DNA from: Nitrincola sp.
Lineage (GTDB): Bacteria > Pseudomonadota > Gammaproteobacteria > Pseudomonadales > Balneatricaceae
DNA length: 34,225 nt
Assembly (NCBI GenBank): GCA_007125745.1
Contig: SLCQ01000144.1
Coordinates: 1-34,225, forward strand
Reading direction: 5' to 3'
A program made the translations under genes and the position numbers. Positions 1-8,799 of the stretch are shown piece after piece. Positions within the stretch are counted from its first letter, which is position 1. Every line of letters starts with the position of its first letter. The notes beneath the pieces are model-generated. The model did no database searches. It saw only the letters and a list, made by a program, of their open reading frames with translations, and was not told the origin of the DNA.

Positions 1-124
1 TCTTATTCACAAGTATAAGTTGGCTCGCAAATTGCTAAATTAGTTTATGAGCTAGGTTTGTGAACCTGCGGCAACTGGATTGAACAGCGTTTTCTGAGTG
101 ACCTTTTAGGAATGTGTAAACACT

Positions 125-1384
125 ATGCTGACTGCCAATAATATGATTGTAGCCCTTGATATAGGTACCTCTAAAGTTGTGTGCCTAGTGGGTGAGTTAC
201 GAGACGATGGTAGTATCGAAATTGTTGGCGTAGGTAACCATCCCGCAGCCGGTATGAAGCGTGGTGTTGTTGTCAATATAGAATCTACGGTGAGCGCCAT
301 TCGGCGTGCTGTAGAAGAAGCAGAATTAATGGCCGGGTGTAAAATTCATTCCGTCACCGTAGGAATGGCAGCTGGTCATATCAATAGTTTAAATTCCAAT
401 GGTATTGTTGCTGTGCGCGACCGAGAGGTCTCAGAGCAGGATTTAGAGCGGGTGATCGAGGCTGCACGTGCTGTGGCTATCCCTGCGGATCAAAAAATCC
501 TTCATATCCTCCCACAAGAATACATGATTGATAATCAGGATGGTATCAAAGAGCCTTTAGGCATGTCAGGTGTCCGTCTTGAGGCCAAGGTGCACCTAGT
601 CACGGGAGCGATCAATGCGATTCACAATCTTGAAAAATGCATTAGGCGTTGTGATTTAGAGGTCGATGGAATTGTCTTAGAACAACTCGCTTCTGGTTAC
701 GCAGTGTTAACAGAAGATGAGAAAGATCTAGGTGTTTGTCTTGTCGATATTGGTGCTGGAACAGCAGATATTGCTGTCTTTACTCGCGGCGCTATTCGCT
801 ATACGGCCGTGATACCGGTAGGTGGAGATCAAATTACCAGTGATATCGCGATGGCATTAAGAACGCCAACACAGCATGCTGAGCAGATTAAGATTAAATA
901 TGCCTGTGCATTGTCACAACTTTCCAGTGCCGATGAAATGATTCGCGTACCCAGTGTCGGTGACCGTCCTTCGCGTAATCTATCTCGTCAAGCATTAGCT
1001 GAAGTGATAGAACCCCGTTATGAAGAGATGTTTGGCCTGATTCAAGCGGAGATTCGTCGCTCAGGTTTCGAAGAGCTGATGGCGGCGGGTTTAGTGTTGA
1101 CAGGTGGCTGTGCTCGTATGGAAGGTGCGGTTGAATTGGCAGAGGAAATTTTTCACATGCCGGTTCGTTTGGCTGTTCCTGATGGTATTCGCGGTATGGA
1201 AACCTTGCTGCATAACTCTGCTTATGCCACCAGTATTGGTTTACTGCATTATGCAAAACAAGCACAGAGTAATTTGAATGAATCAGGCTTAACAGTGCCT
1301 GAGGCAGCTAGGCATCCCAAAGAGTCGGTGCCATCTATTAACGTGTTTAGTCGAATGAAAACGTGGTTGCAAAGTAATTTCTGA
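125..1384 (+). CDS. ftsA: Cell division protein FtsA (actin-like)
   Basis: 419-aa ORF with actin/Hsp70-fold motifs (VALDIGTSKVVCLVGE, VDIGAGTADIAVF, GLVLTGGCARMEG), directly upstream of ftsZ. An alternative ATG lies at about 146. Confidence 0.97.
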   Translation: MLTANNMIVALDIGTSKVVCLVGELRDDGSIEIVGVGNHPAAGMKRGVVVNIESTVSAIRRAVEEAELMAGCKIHSVTVGMAAGHINSLNSNGIVAVRDREVSEQDLERVIEAARAVAIPADQKILHILPQEYMIDNQDGIKEPLGMSGVRLEAKVHLVTGAINAIHNLEKCIRRCDLEVDGIVLEQLASGYAVLTEDEKDLGVCLVDIGAGTADIAVFTRGAIRYTAVIPVGGDQITSDIAMALRTPTQHAEQIKIKYACALSQLSSADEMIRVPSVGDRPSRNLSRQALAEVIEPRYEEMFGLIQAEIRRSGFEELMAAGLVLTGGCARMEGAVELAEEIFHMPVRLAVPDGIRGMETLLHNSAYATSIGLLHYAKQAQSNLNESGLTVPEAARHPKESVPSINVFSRMKTWLQSNF

Positions 1385-1429
1385 TTAAGTAACCCGTCAA
1401 AGAACGGGAAAATTCCTGGAGGGATAAAT

Positions 1430-2638
1430 ATGTTTGAATTGGTAGATAGCTTACCTCAAAACGCGGTAATCAAAGTTATCGGCGTGGGTGGCGGTGGCGG
1501 CAATGCTGTTGAACATATGTTAACAACAGACGTAGAGGGTGTAGAGTTCATCTGTGCTAATACTGATGCTCAAGCCTTGGCTAAATCGGCAACACGAACG
1601 GCCCTGCATATAGGTGGAGGTTTAACTAAAGGTTTAGGTGCTGGCGCGAATCCGGACGTTGGCCGTCAGGCGGCGCAAGAAGATAGAGAGCGTATCTCAG
1701 AAACCCTTGAGGGAGCTGATATGGTCTTTATTACGGCTGGAATGGGTGGAGGCACAGGAACAGGTGCTGCACCGATAGTAGCGGAAGTTGCCAAAGAAAT
1801 GGGTATCTTGACCGTTGCAGTCGTGACAAAGCCTTTCGTATTTGAAGGTAAAAAGCGTCAGCGCATTGCAGAAGAAGGTATTCGTGAGCTGCAAGAAAAT
1901 GTGGACTCCTTGATCATCATTCCAAATGAAAAGCTTCTTCCCGTACTGGGACGTAATACGAGTTTGATTGAAGCCTTTAAGGCGGCAAACGATGTATTGA
2001 AAGGTGCTGTTCAAGGCATTGCCGATCTGATTATTCGTCCGGGTATGATTAACGTGGATTTCGCTGACGTGCGTACGGTGATGTCTGAAATGGGTATGGC
2101 TATGATGGGAACAGGGCATGGCCGTGGTGAATCCAGAGCCGTTACAGCCACTGAGGCCGCTATAAATAGCCCGCTTTTGGAAGATATCGACCTGAAAGGG
2201 GCCAGCGGTATTTTGGTCAACATCACAGGTGGGTTAGATCTTAGCTTAGGTGAATTCTCTGAAGTGGGTGACATTGTCGAAGGATATGCTTCAGATGGTG
2301 CTACCGTCGTGGTCGGAACTGTCATTGACCCAGAAATGAGTGATGAAATTAAAGTGACTGTGGTAGCGACAGGCTTATGTAAAGCTCAAGAGTTGGCTCA
2401 GGTGTCGGGTAGTGATACACGTGCTGGATCGCCTAGCACTCGTAAAGCGAGCGAGTTTGGTCAGCTTGAGCTACCGACAGCCGCACGCACTCGTCGAGAT
2501 GAAAAACCAGTGGCGGTTGCAAAAGCGGTGAAAAAACCAGAACCTGCAACCCCTTTTCCAGAAGAGATGAAGAGAACCGGAACGGATGATATGGATTTCT
2601 TAGATATTCCGGCATTTTTGCGTCGTCAGGCTGACTGA
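1430..2638 (+). CDS. ftsZ: Cell division GTPase FtsZ
   Basis: Tubulin signature [24 protein letters not shown] at the N-terminus, and conserved C-terminal peptide [14 protein letters not shown]. An SD-like AGGAGG region precedes the ATG. Confidence 0.99.
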   Translation: MFELVDSLPQNAVIKVIGVGGGGGNAVEHMLTTDVEGVEFICANTDAQALAKSATRTALHIGGGLTKGLGAGANPDVGRQAAQEDRERISETLEGADMVFITAGMGGGTGTGAAPIVAEVAKEMGILTVAVVTKPFVFEGKKRQRIAEEGIRELQENVDSLIIIPNEKLLPVLGRNTSLIEAFKAANDVLKGAVQGIADLIIRPGMINVDFADVRTVMSEMGMAMMGTGHGRGESRAVTATEAAINSPLLEDIDLKGASGILVNITGGLDLSLGEFSEVGDIVEGYASDGATVVVGTVIDPEMSDEIKVTVVATGLCKAQELAQVSGSDTRAGSPSTRKASEFGQLELPTAARTRRDEKPVAVAKAVKKPEPATPFPEEMKRTGTDDMDFLDIPAFLRRQAD

Positions 2639-2667
2639 CACGCCCCTTTTTTAAACCATCCAGGTTG

Positions 2668-2697
2668 CCGCCTCTCCGCAAGGAAGGCGGTTTTTTT
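2668..2697 (+). terminator. Rho-independent terminator after ftsZ
   Basis: CCGCCT-c-TCC-GCAA-GGA-AGGCGG stem-loop (9 bp with one bulge, GCAA tetraloop) followed by T7. Confidence 0.85.
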
Positions 2698-2714
2698 ATG
2701 TACAGGATGTACGG

Positions 2715-2756
2715 TATGCCGCGGGCGCATGGATGCGCAGGAGCGGTGTGGTGGTA
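2715..2756. repeat. 42-bp intergenic repeat, copy 1 (palindromic core GCGCAT-GG-ATGCGC)
   Basis: TATGCCGCGGGCGCATGGATGCGCAGGAGCGGTGTGGTGGTA; matches copy 2 at 41 of 42 positions by eye. Confidence 0.9.
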
Positions 2757-2814
2757 TAAGAGATAAATCGAGAAGTTTGCGTCAATATGGATGCACGAGA
2801 GGGGTGTTCCTCGG

Positions 2815-2861
2815 GCAGAAAATTGCTCCTGCATTTTCTGCATTGGCACCATCCTTGGTGC
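2815..2861. other. Two hairpin-forming inverted repeats between the repeat copies
   Basis: GCAGAAAAT-(9 nt)-ATTTTCTGC (2815-2841) and GCACC-(6 nt)-GGTGC (2846-2861). Confidence 0.7.
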
Positions 2862-2863
2862 TA

Positions 2864-2905
2864 TATGCCGCGGGCGCATGGATGCGCAGGAGCGGCGTGG
2901 TGGTA
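2864..2905. repeat. 42-bp intergenic repeat, copy 2
   Basis: TATGCCGCGGGCGCATGGATGCGCAGGAGCGGCGTGGTGGTA; 149 bp downstream of copy 1 and in the same orientation. Confidence 0.9.
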
Positions 2906-2931
2906 GGATCTACATGGATGCTCGGAGTAAC

Positions 2932-3732
2932 CTATAAACGATAAGTGACGCGTTGATTGGACTCTGGGCAGATAAAACTTAATTCAACCGCTTTTAATTG
3001 CAAGCCTTCACGATTTTTATTGCCCTGGCCATAACGAGGGTCGCCTATGACCGGATGATCAATCCATGCCAAGTGGCGTCTTATCTGGTGAAGTCTGCCT
3101 GTTTCAATATGGATTTGCAGGTGGCTTTGTTGTGTTGTTGGGTCAAAGCGAATGCATCGATAATGGGTTGTTGCAGATTTACCATCCAAGGGTTGCTCGA
3201 TCGTACCTTGTGGATCAGTTTTTCCGAGTACGCTTGCTTCATACACTTTGCTGATTTTGTGCAACTCAAACAGTTTGGAAAGTTTGGTTGCCGTAGCCTT
3301 AGTATGCGCAAGAAGCAAAATGCCTGCGGTTTCTCTATCCAGTCTATGAACTAAAAAAATGGGTCGATTGAGTGCGACTTCTGCTATGCGGGTGATAGCA
3401 AGGTGGTCTCCGAACGCTGTTCCTTGAGACATAATGCCAGCGGCCTTGAACCAAACACTGTAACTTTTAAGATGTTTGAGGCAATAACTACCGCTTGGAG
3501 GTGTTAAAGCTAATATCTGATCATCATAGTGTAAAGATAGCCGGTCGCCTGTCCAAAGCGTTTCCTTTGCACGGCGAAGTCGCTTACCTTGTTTGCGCTT
3601 TAATATCACAGCGCCTTTTGTCATGGCATCTTTTATGCGTTGTTTCGGGAGACCACTCAGTGTGGATAATAGACTGACACAATCCATGCCAGCCTGTTCG
3701 GTAGTTACCAGGTGTTCGATACAAATTTTCAT
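2932..3732 (-). CDS. RluA-family 23S rRNA/tRNA pseudouridine synthase
   Basis: Catalytic motif HRLDRETAGILLLA, downstream ETGRLHQIRRHLAWIDHPVIGDPRYG, and an S4-like N-terminus. Confidence 0.92.
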   Translation of the reverse strand: MKICIEHLVTTEQAGMDCVSLLSTLSGLPKQRIKDAMTKGAVILKRKQGKRLRRAKETLWTGDRLSLHYDDQILALTPPSGSYCLKHLKSYSVWFKAAGIMSQGTAFGDHLAITRIAEVALNRPIFLVHRLDRETAGILLLAHTKATATKLSKLFELHKISKVYEASVLGKTDPQGTIEQPLDGKSATTHYRCIRFDPTTQQSHLQIHIETGRLHQIRRHLAWIDHPVIGDPRYGQGNKNREGLQLKAVELSFICPESNQRVTYRL

Positions 3733-3735
3733 TTA

Positions 3736-4695
3736 TTAACGATGCAGAAGTGGCGTATAGCCACCCGGTATGCCTTTACTCACAACGGCGACAGCGTCGT
3801 GATCATGCAGGCTTTCGTGGTGTTCTACGCGAATCCAAAAATCGAGACAGCGTTCATCTAGATTAAATGCAGATTTTAAGCGGCGTGCCGCGTCTTCACA
3901 AAACATCATATTGGCACCATTGAGCCTAGCAAACTCCTGCTCGTCTTCACGCTTTACAGCTGTTTGAACTGGCGTTTTGAGAGCATCTTCGATGGTATCA
4001 ATGAGGTTGATGATAGGAAGAATCTGATGTGCATGCGCATCTATCTTGACTTTAACCCGTGCATAGCTTCGTTGACTGTGAGGCGTAGCGACACTGCCGC
4101 GCTCAGAGCGTAACCAGGTTTCTACCATCTCTGTAGTAATATTACGTTGAGAAGCAAAGTCTTCTTTAAAGGCCTCTTGTAATAACTGTCTGGATAACGC
4201 GGCAGAGCAGGGGCAGGTAGAGGAATAGGGTACAGAGACAGAAATTTCGAGAGAGTATTGTTCATCGATTCTTGATGCTTCAAGTGTGCAAGGATAAGGT
4301 TTCCACCCGCTATAATCACTTTTAAGCGCAGGTCGATTCAGTGGATAGTCAAACCCCAAGCGCAATATTGCCGATTGGCTGATCCCTTTGTGGCTTTCAC
4401 AGACTTGATCTAAAAGGGATAGTAACGCTTCTGACGTCACATTCTGTTCGCTCGCAAAGCGATTGAGTAACAGATAGAGTCGGGACATATGAATCCCTTT
4501 GACGTCGGGATTAGCTATGTCGACGTGAATATCTAGATTGGCCAGAACGGGTTGTAGTTTGCCATTGGGTTGTGCAATGTTGATGGGTAAGGAGATATGG
4601 CTCATCCCTACCCAATCTAGGGTTTCTTGATTGATTGGGTTTGCATCTTTGGCCACATCAGGCATATCTGCAGGGGCGTTCATCAAATTTATCAC
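3736..4695 (-). CDS. folE2: GTP cyclohydrolase FolE2 (type IB)
   Basis: FolE2-like protein: CPCSAALSR region, N-terminal MPDVAKDANPINQETLDWVGMSHISLPI, and LNGANMMFCEDAARRLK. Confidence 0.93.
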   Translation of the reverse strand: MINLMNAPADMPDVAKDANPINQETLDWVGMSHISLPINIAQPNGKLQPVLANLDIHVDIANPDVKGIHMSRLYLLLNRFASEQNVTSEALLSLLDQVCESHKGISQSAILRLGFDYPLNRPALKSDYSGWKPYPCTLEASRIDEQYSLEISVSVPYSSTCPCSAALSRQLLQEAFKEDFASQRNITTEMVETWLRSERGSVATPHSQRSYARVKVKIDAHAHQILPIINLIDTIEDALKTPVQTAVKREDEQEFARLNGANMMFCEDAARRLKSAFNLDERCLDFWIRVEHHESLHDHDAVAVVSKGIPGGYTPLLHR

Positions 4696-4750
4696 TCTTT
4701 GGCAAAAACGTTACACAGGTTGACTTACCTGCCCTATTAAAAAACCGACT

Positions 4751-4779
4751 ATTATGCTCGGATTAAGTCAAATTGCCAA
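4751..4779 (-). promoter_or_regulatory. Candidate sigma70 promoter for folE2
   Basis: On the minus strand: TTGGCA-17 nt-CATAAT, about 55 bp upstream of the folE2 ATG. Followed in the UTR by a small CAGGT/ACCTG hairpin. Confidence 0.5.
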
Positions 4780-4806
4780 ATCTATATGCACTTTTTCAGT
4801 GACGCA

Positions 4807-5313
4807 TCAGCCATGATTGTTCGGTGGCCCGATGGGTAGCTCCATGCTCTCTTTTACACTTTCCATGACAATATAGCTTTTAGAGTTTTTGACACCGGGT
4901 AACTTTAGAAGCATGTCACCCAAGAGGCCACGATATTGGGTGATATCCTGCAATCTGGCTTTTAATAAGTAGTCGGCATCACCTGAAACAAGATGGCACT
5001 CAAGTATATAGGGTAGTTCAGAAACTGCTTTGCTAAACAACTCAAAGGCGTCTGCGGATTGATAAGAAAGAGAAATTTCCACAAATACTAGCATATCAAA
5101 ACCCAGTAGTGCTGGGTTGACTTGTGCGTGATAGCCGGTAATCAGTCCATCTCTCTCCAAGCGTTTAACCCGCTCCATGCAGGGCGTGGTTGATAAACCC
5201 ACTCTGTCCGCTAGATCGGTGTAGGAGATTCTGCCCTCTTTTTGCAAAATATTCAGGATATTTCGATCTATTCTGTCGAGTTTTCTGTGGCCTGATTTTA
5301 GTAGCTTTGTCAC
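4807..5313 (-). CDS. Lrp/AsnC-family transcriptional regulator
   Basis: N-terminal HTH (LDRIDRNILNILQKEGRISYTDLADRVGLSTTPCMERVKRLERDGLI) followed by a RAM-type domain (HLVSGDADYLLKARLQD). Confidence 0.95.
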   Translation of the reverse strand: MTKLLKSGHRKLDRIDRNILNILQKEGRISYTDLADRVGLSTTPCMERVKRLERDGLITGYHAQVNPALLGFDMLVFVEISLSYQSADAFELFSKAVSELPYILECHLVSGDADYLLKARLQDITQYRGLLGDMLLKLPGVKNSKSYIVMESVKESMELPIGPPNNHG

Positions 5314-5489
5314 GGGCGTTTTTCCTGTAAAAATTATTTTTTTGTAGAAAAAAACTATTAAATGTTCAATTTCAAATTATATATCTGACTAATTTCAATT
5401 AATATAGTATATCTTTCGGAAAACGGAAAGGCTATTGATGGTAAGACTGTTAATCGTCTTGGTAAGTAAATTTAACTTAGGAGTTACCT

Positions 5490-5879
5490 ATGACCCAGAA
5501 AACAATCATTAGTACAGACAAAGCACCTGCTGCAATTGGGCCTTACTCACAAGCCGTTAAAGCAGGCAATACCGTTTATTTATCTGGTCAAATTCCACTT
5601 GACCCCACCACGATGGAGATGGTCACTGATTCATTTGAAGCTCAAGCAGTTCAAGTGTTTGAAAACTTGAAAGCAGTTGCCGAGGCTGCTGGTGGATCTT
5701 TGTCAGACTGTGTAAAGCTTACCATTTTGTTGAGCGATTTGGGTAATTTTGCTCAGGTAAATGAAATAATGCAACGCTACTTTAGCGAGCCATATCCTGC
5801 ACGTGCAGCCTACGCAGTGAAAGCGCTTCCTAAAGATGCCGATATCGAAGTAGAAGCAGTCATGGTGTTGTCCAACTGA
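5490..5879 (+). CDS. ridA: RidA/YjgF-family 2-iminobutanoate/2-iminopropanoate deaminase
   Basis: 129 aa; [29 protein letters not shown] and [22 protein letters not shown] are diagnostic. Confidence 0.96.
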   Translation: MTQKTIISTDKAPAAIGPYSQAVKAGNTVYLSGQIPLDPTTMEMVTDSFEAQAVQVFENLKAVAEAAGGSLSDCVKLTILLSDLGNFAQVNEIMQRYFSEPYPARAAYAVKALPKDADIEVEAVMVLSN

Positions 5880-5926
5880 GTGTCATTATTCAGCTGTGAG
5901 TGATCGGGGGGTAATGAGGAGTAAAC

Positions 5927-7021
5927 ATGGCACGTAATTTAATTGCACAGGTTGACCTTCAGGCAATAGCATCCAACTATCGGCTTGCTAAAGCACAAGC
6001 TAAGCATGCAAAAGCGGTTGCGATCATCAAAGCAGACGCTTATGGCCATGGTGCTGTTGCGGTGGCAAAGTCGCTTGATACTGAAGTTGATGCTTTTGGT
6101 GTTGCGGCGATTGAAGAGGCGATAGAGTTGCGTGAGGCGGGTGTCAGGCAGCCGATTTTACTTCTGGAGGGCTTTTTTGAGTCCTCTGAATTACCCCTTA
6201 TCGACCACTATGGATTCTGGAGTAGCCTACACTCTCTCGAGCAGCTAGATATGTTGGAGGATTTTTTGCGAGAACAGCCTGATGTAACAGGGTTGCATAT
6301 CTGGCTCAAAATTGACTCTGGTATGCATCGCTTGGGTGTTAATCCAGTGGATGTAGATTCCATGTTATCAAGGCTAAACGCACTAGCGGGTGTTGAAAAA
6401 GTCGTTGTCATGAGTCATTTTGCCTGTGCTGACGAACCTCATCGTTATCACACAGAAAGGCAACTGTTACTGCTACAATCCACTCTTCAGGGGGTTGAGT
6501 ATCCAAAAAGTTTTTCTAATTCAGCTGCGGTCATGCAGTGGCCAAGCGCACATCATCAGTGGCTTCGACCGGGTATTATGCTTTACGGGGGGAGTCCTTT
6601 TGCTCAAGCGCATCCGATTGCTGATCAATTAAAAGCAGGGATGACTTTAACGACGCCTATTATCGCCATCCGAGAGGTACCGGCTGGTGATGCTGTGGGT
6701 TATGGTGCAAGTTGGATAGCTGATGCACCAACACGTATTGCCACTCTGGCTGTGGGGTATGCCGATGGTTATTCACGTCATGCGCCCAGTGGAACGCCTG
6801 TTTGGTTAAATGGTAGGCGTGCATCTATTGCTGGCAGAGTTTCCATGGATATGATCACTATTGATTTAACGGGTCATCCTGATGCTCAAGTGGGAGATAC
6901 AGTTGAGCTATGGGGGAGGAATCTTTCCGTAAATGAGATTGCCGCATGTTGCCAGACCATCCCCTACACTTTGCTTAGCGGCCTTACCCGGCGAGTTAAA
7001 AGGCAATATATAAGTGGCTGA
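5927..7021 (+). CDS. alr: Alanine racemase
   Basis: PLP-lysine motif VAIIKADAYGHGAV, HRLGV and YADGYSRH; catalytic GRVSMDMITIDLT. Confidence 0.97.
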   Translation: MARNLIAQVDLQAIASNYRLAKAQAKHAKAVAIIKADAYGHGAVAVAKSLDTEVDAFGVAAIEEAIELREAGVRQPILLLEGFFESSELPLIDHYGFWSSLHSLEQLDMLEDFLREQPDVTGLHIWLKIDSGMHRLGVNPVDVDSMLSRLNALAGVEKVVVMSHFACADEPHRYHTERQLLLLQSTLQGVEYPKSFSNSAAVMQWPSAHHQWLRPGIMLYGGSPFAQAHPIADQLKAGMTLTTPIIAIREVPAGDAVGYGASWIADAPTRIATLAVGYADGYSRHAPSGTPVWLNGRRASIAGRVSMDMITIDLTGHPDAQVGDTVELWGRNLSVNEIAACCQTIPYTLLSGLTRRVKRQYISG

Positions 7022-7026
7022 AAAGG

Positions 7027-7821
7027 TTAATCTAACATGCGCTGAAGTAAGCGTTTAACCAATGTGGGCTCGAAAGGTTTGTCGACCATAGCGTTTACGC
7101 CGCTTTGTGCAACATTGCTTAAATGTGTCTGATTCGCTTCGGAGGTCACCATTAAGATGGGTAGGTGAGATAGAGTTTCATGGCTTCGTATATGTTCGGT
7201 CAGTTCCAGTCCATTCACTTCTGGCATATTATAATCGGTAACAACTAGGTCAAAGCGTTCCTTTTCCAGTAGTGCAATCGCTTCAGATCCATCTACAGCT
7301 TCCGCAAAGTGCTGAATACCTAGATTGCTTAAGACGCGATGTATCATTTTTCTTGCCATGCGGCTGTCATCCACAATCAATACACGAAGCGCTTCCGTGT
7401 CATAGCACTCAAATGACAGTTCGTCTGAAGATAGCAGGTCCAGTGTCGCTGAAATAGCAGAGCTAAGGTGTTGGTGAGTAAAGGGTTTAGGTAGAATAGC
7501 GATAACGCCTGACTGTTTAAACGTTTCCAGTTGTTCGCGTCGTGTTTCACTGGAGATCAGCATGAAAGGGAGTTCAGCCACTTCAGTTGTATGTCGTATC
7601 CATCCAAGCAGGTCTAACGCAGTACCATCAGGGAAATGAAGAGCGCTTACGATGAGATCGGGCTTGATGTGCTCAATGGACTGAGTAGCAGTTTTAACTG
7701 AATCAGCACTGTCTATGGCCATCACACCAGCGGCATTGAGTTGTTGGGTAATAATCTTGCGCTGAAGTGGAGATGGTTCTACCAGTAAAATATTTAACTG
7801 GGAGGCTGACAGTGACGCCAT
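7027..7821 (-). CDS. Response regulator with two tandem receiver domains and no recognisable output domain
   Basis: REC1 LNILLVEPSPLQRK...PDLIVSALHFPDG (degenerate acidic pair and phosphoacceptor); REC2 LRVLIVDDSRMARK...DLVVTDYNMPEVNG...VTSEAN...DKPF (canonical). Confidence 0.92.
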   Translation of the reverse strand: MASLSASQLNILLVEPSPLQRKIITQQLNAAGVMAIDSADSVKTATQSIEHIKPDLIVSALHFPDGTALDLLGWIRHTTEVAELPFMLISSETRREQLETFKQSGVIAILPKPFTHQHLSSAISATLDLLSSDELSFECYDTEALRVLIVDDSRMARKMIHRVLSNLGIQHFAEAVDGSEAIALLEKERFDLVVTDYNMPEVNGLELTEHIRSHETLSHLPILMVTSEANQTHLSNVAQSGVNAMVDKPFEPTLVKRLLQRMLD

Positions 7822-7876
7822 AATAACCCCATGAATCTATGCTTATTTAGTTCTACCATAGCATTCTGAAATATTT

Positions 7877-8434
7877 TTACCAGTCTAAATCGTCGGGAAT
7901 TTGATAATCCGCGTACTCAGCCTCTTCAGCAGCAATTTTTTCTCGTTTTTCAGTATCTTCTTTAATAATAGCGTTAGGGTCGCGTTGGATTATTCGATCA
8001 CCGATGGCAGGTGGTACCAGTTCAAATCGATCATCAACACACACCAGTAGTAGGCTTTGTTGACTTAATTGTCGTTGAATCTCAGCATTGATCCAGATCT
8101 GCTTTACTTTTCCCATGCTTAAAAATTGATAGCGTATCTCGCCATCAGCTGGTAGTGGAATACGATGCTGTGCAACCAACTGTCGAATTTCAGCTTGCGT
8201 AGCTTTCTTTTGCTGTGCCAGTTTGCGTGCTTCATTTAAGGCACGATCCTTTTCGATTTTTTGCTTGCGCGCTGTTTCAAGTGTCTCTTTTGAGATAGCT
8301 GCGTCTGAATGAGTGGTGCTGGATTTTTTGTGACTTTGTTTGGATTTTTTGCGTTGATCGAGTTCAATTTTTTTTACTTGTTTTTTACTTGCAATGCCTG
8401 CTTTCAACAGTTGGTCTTTGAGTGAACCGGCCAT
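7877..8434 (-). CDS. DUF2058 (YaiL-like) nucleoprotein/conserved protein
   Basis: MAGSLKDQLLKAGIASKKQVKKIELDQRKKSKQ is typical of the YaiL/DUF2058 family. Confidence 0.85.
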   Translation of the reverse strand: MAGSLKDQLLKAGIASKKQVKKIELDQRKKSKQSHKKSSTTHSDAAISKETLETARKQKIEKDRALNEARKLAQQKKATQAEIRQLVAQHRIPLPADGEIRYQFLSMGKVKQIWINAEIQRQLSQQSLLLVCVDDRFELVPPAIGDRIIQRDPNAIIKEDTEKREKIAAEEAEYADYQIPDDLDW

Positions 8435-8520
8435 AACCAGAAACCTTTGAATATTTTGCTATTAATAGAGGAATTGTAGCATGATGCGAGCATTGATAAA
8501 TGGGCTCATTGAAAGAAGAT

Positions 8521-8549
8521 TTGCAATTCCTAAGTCAGGTGCTTATACT
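8521..8549 (+). promoter_or_regulatory. Sigma70 promoter for the SRP RNA gene with GC-rich discriminator
   Basis: TTGCAA-17 nt-TATACT, followed by TTCGCGCCG before the expected start site. Confidence 0.75.
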
Positions 8550-8583
8550 TCGCGCCGACTCTTTCATAGAGTCTTTGCGTTAT

Positions 8584-8693
8584 GGTGACTCTGCCGGTCC
8601 TCTCGCAACGATACACCGTGAACCTGGTCAGGCCCGGAAGGGAGCAGCCACAGCGGTCGACTCGTGTGCCGGGATGTGGCTGGTGGAGTTGCC
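8584..8693 (+). ncRNA. ffs: 4.5S signal recognition particle RNA (bacterial small type)
   Basis: Conserved GGTCAGGCCCGGAAGGGAGCAGCCA core. The 5' GGTGACTCTGCCGG and 3' CTGGTGGAGTTGCC ends pair over 14 bp allowing G-U. A T6 run follows at about 8705-8710. Confidence 0.97.
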
Positions 8694-8775
8694 TCCATCT
8701 AAACTTTTTTGCTAGTTTTGCTTCTGTATAATGTCACTCCAGATGCCATCTTGTAAGCTTTTCTAGACTAAGGCT

Positions 8776-8799
8776 GCATAGTGTCAGCAGTCACTATGC
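8776..8799 (+). promoter_or_regulatory. Leader hairpin upstream of the first mrp operon
   Basis: Perfect 8-bp inverted repeat GCATAGTG-(8 nt)-CACTATGC in the ffs-mrpA intergenic region. Function unknown. Confidence 0.5.

Noticed and set aside
1-124. 3' end of ftsQ expected upstream of ftsA
   Set aside because: No recognisable FtsQ C-terminal sequence in any frame over these 124 bp; one frame ends at a TAG near 42-44, but that is too short to assign.
894-1265. Antisense ORF (123 aa) inside ftsA
   Set aside because: Shadow ORF opposite a well-supported core gene; no recognisable domain.
1697-2325. Antisense ORFs inside ftsZ
   Set aside because: Shadow ORFs opposite ftsZ; composition is what reverse reading would give.
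2433-2944. ORFs 2433..2879 (-) and 2729..2944 (+)
   Set aside because: They run across the ftsZ end, terminator and repeat region; they look like by-products of repeat DNA, not genes.
4696-4806. Zur box or preQ1/THF-type riboswitch upstream of folE2
   Set aside because: No convincing palindrome or known riboswitch core was visible; only a promoter and a 5-bp hairpin.
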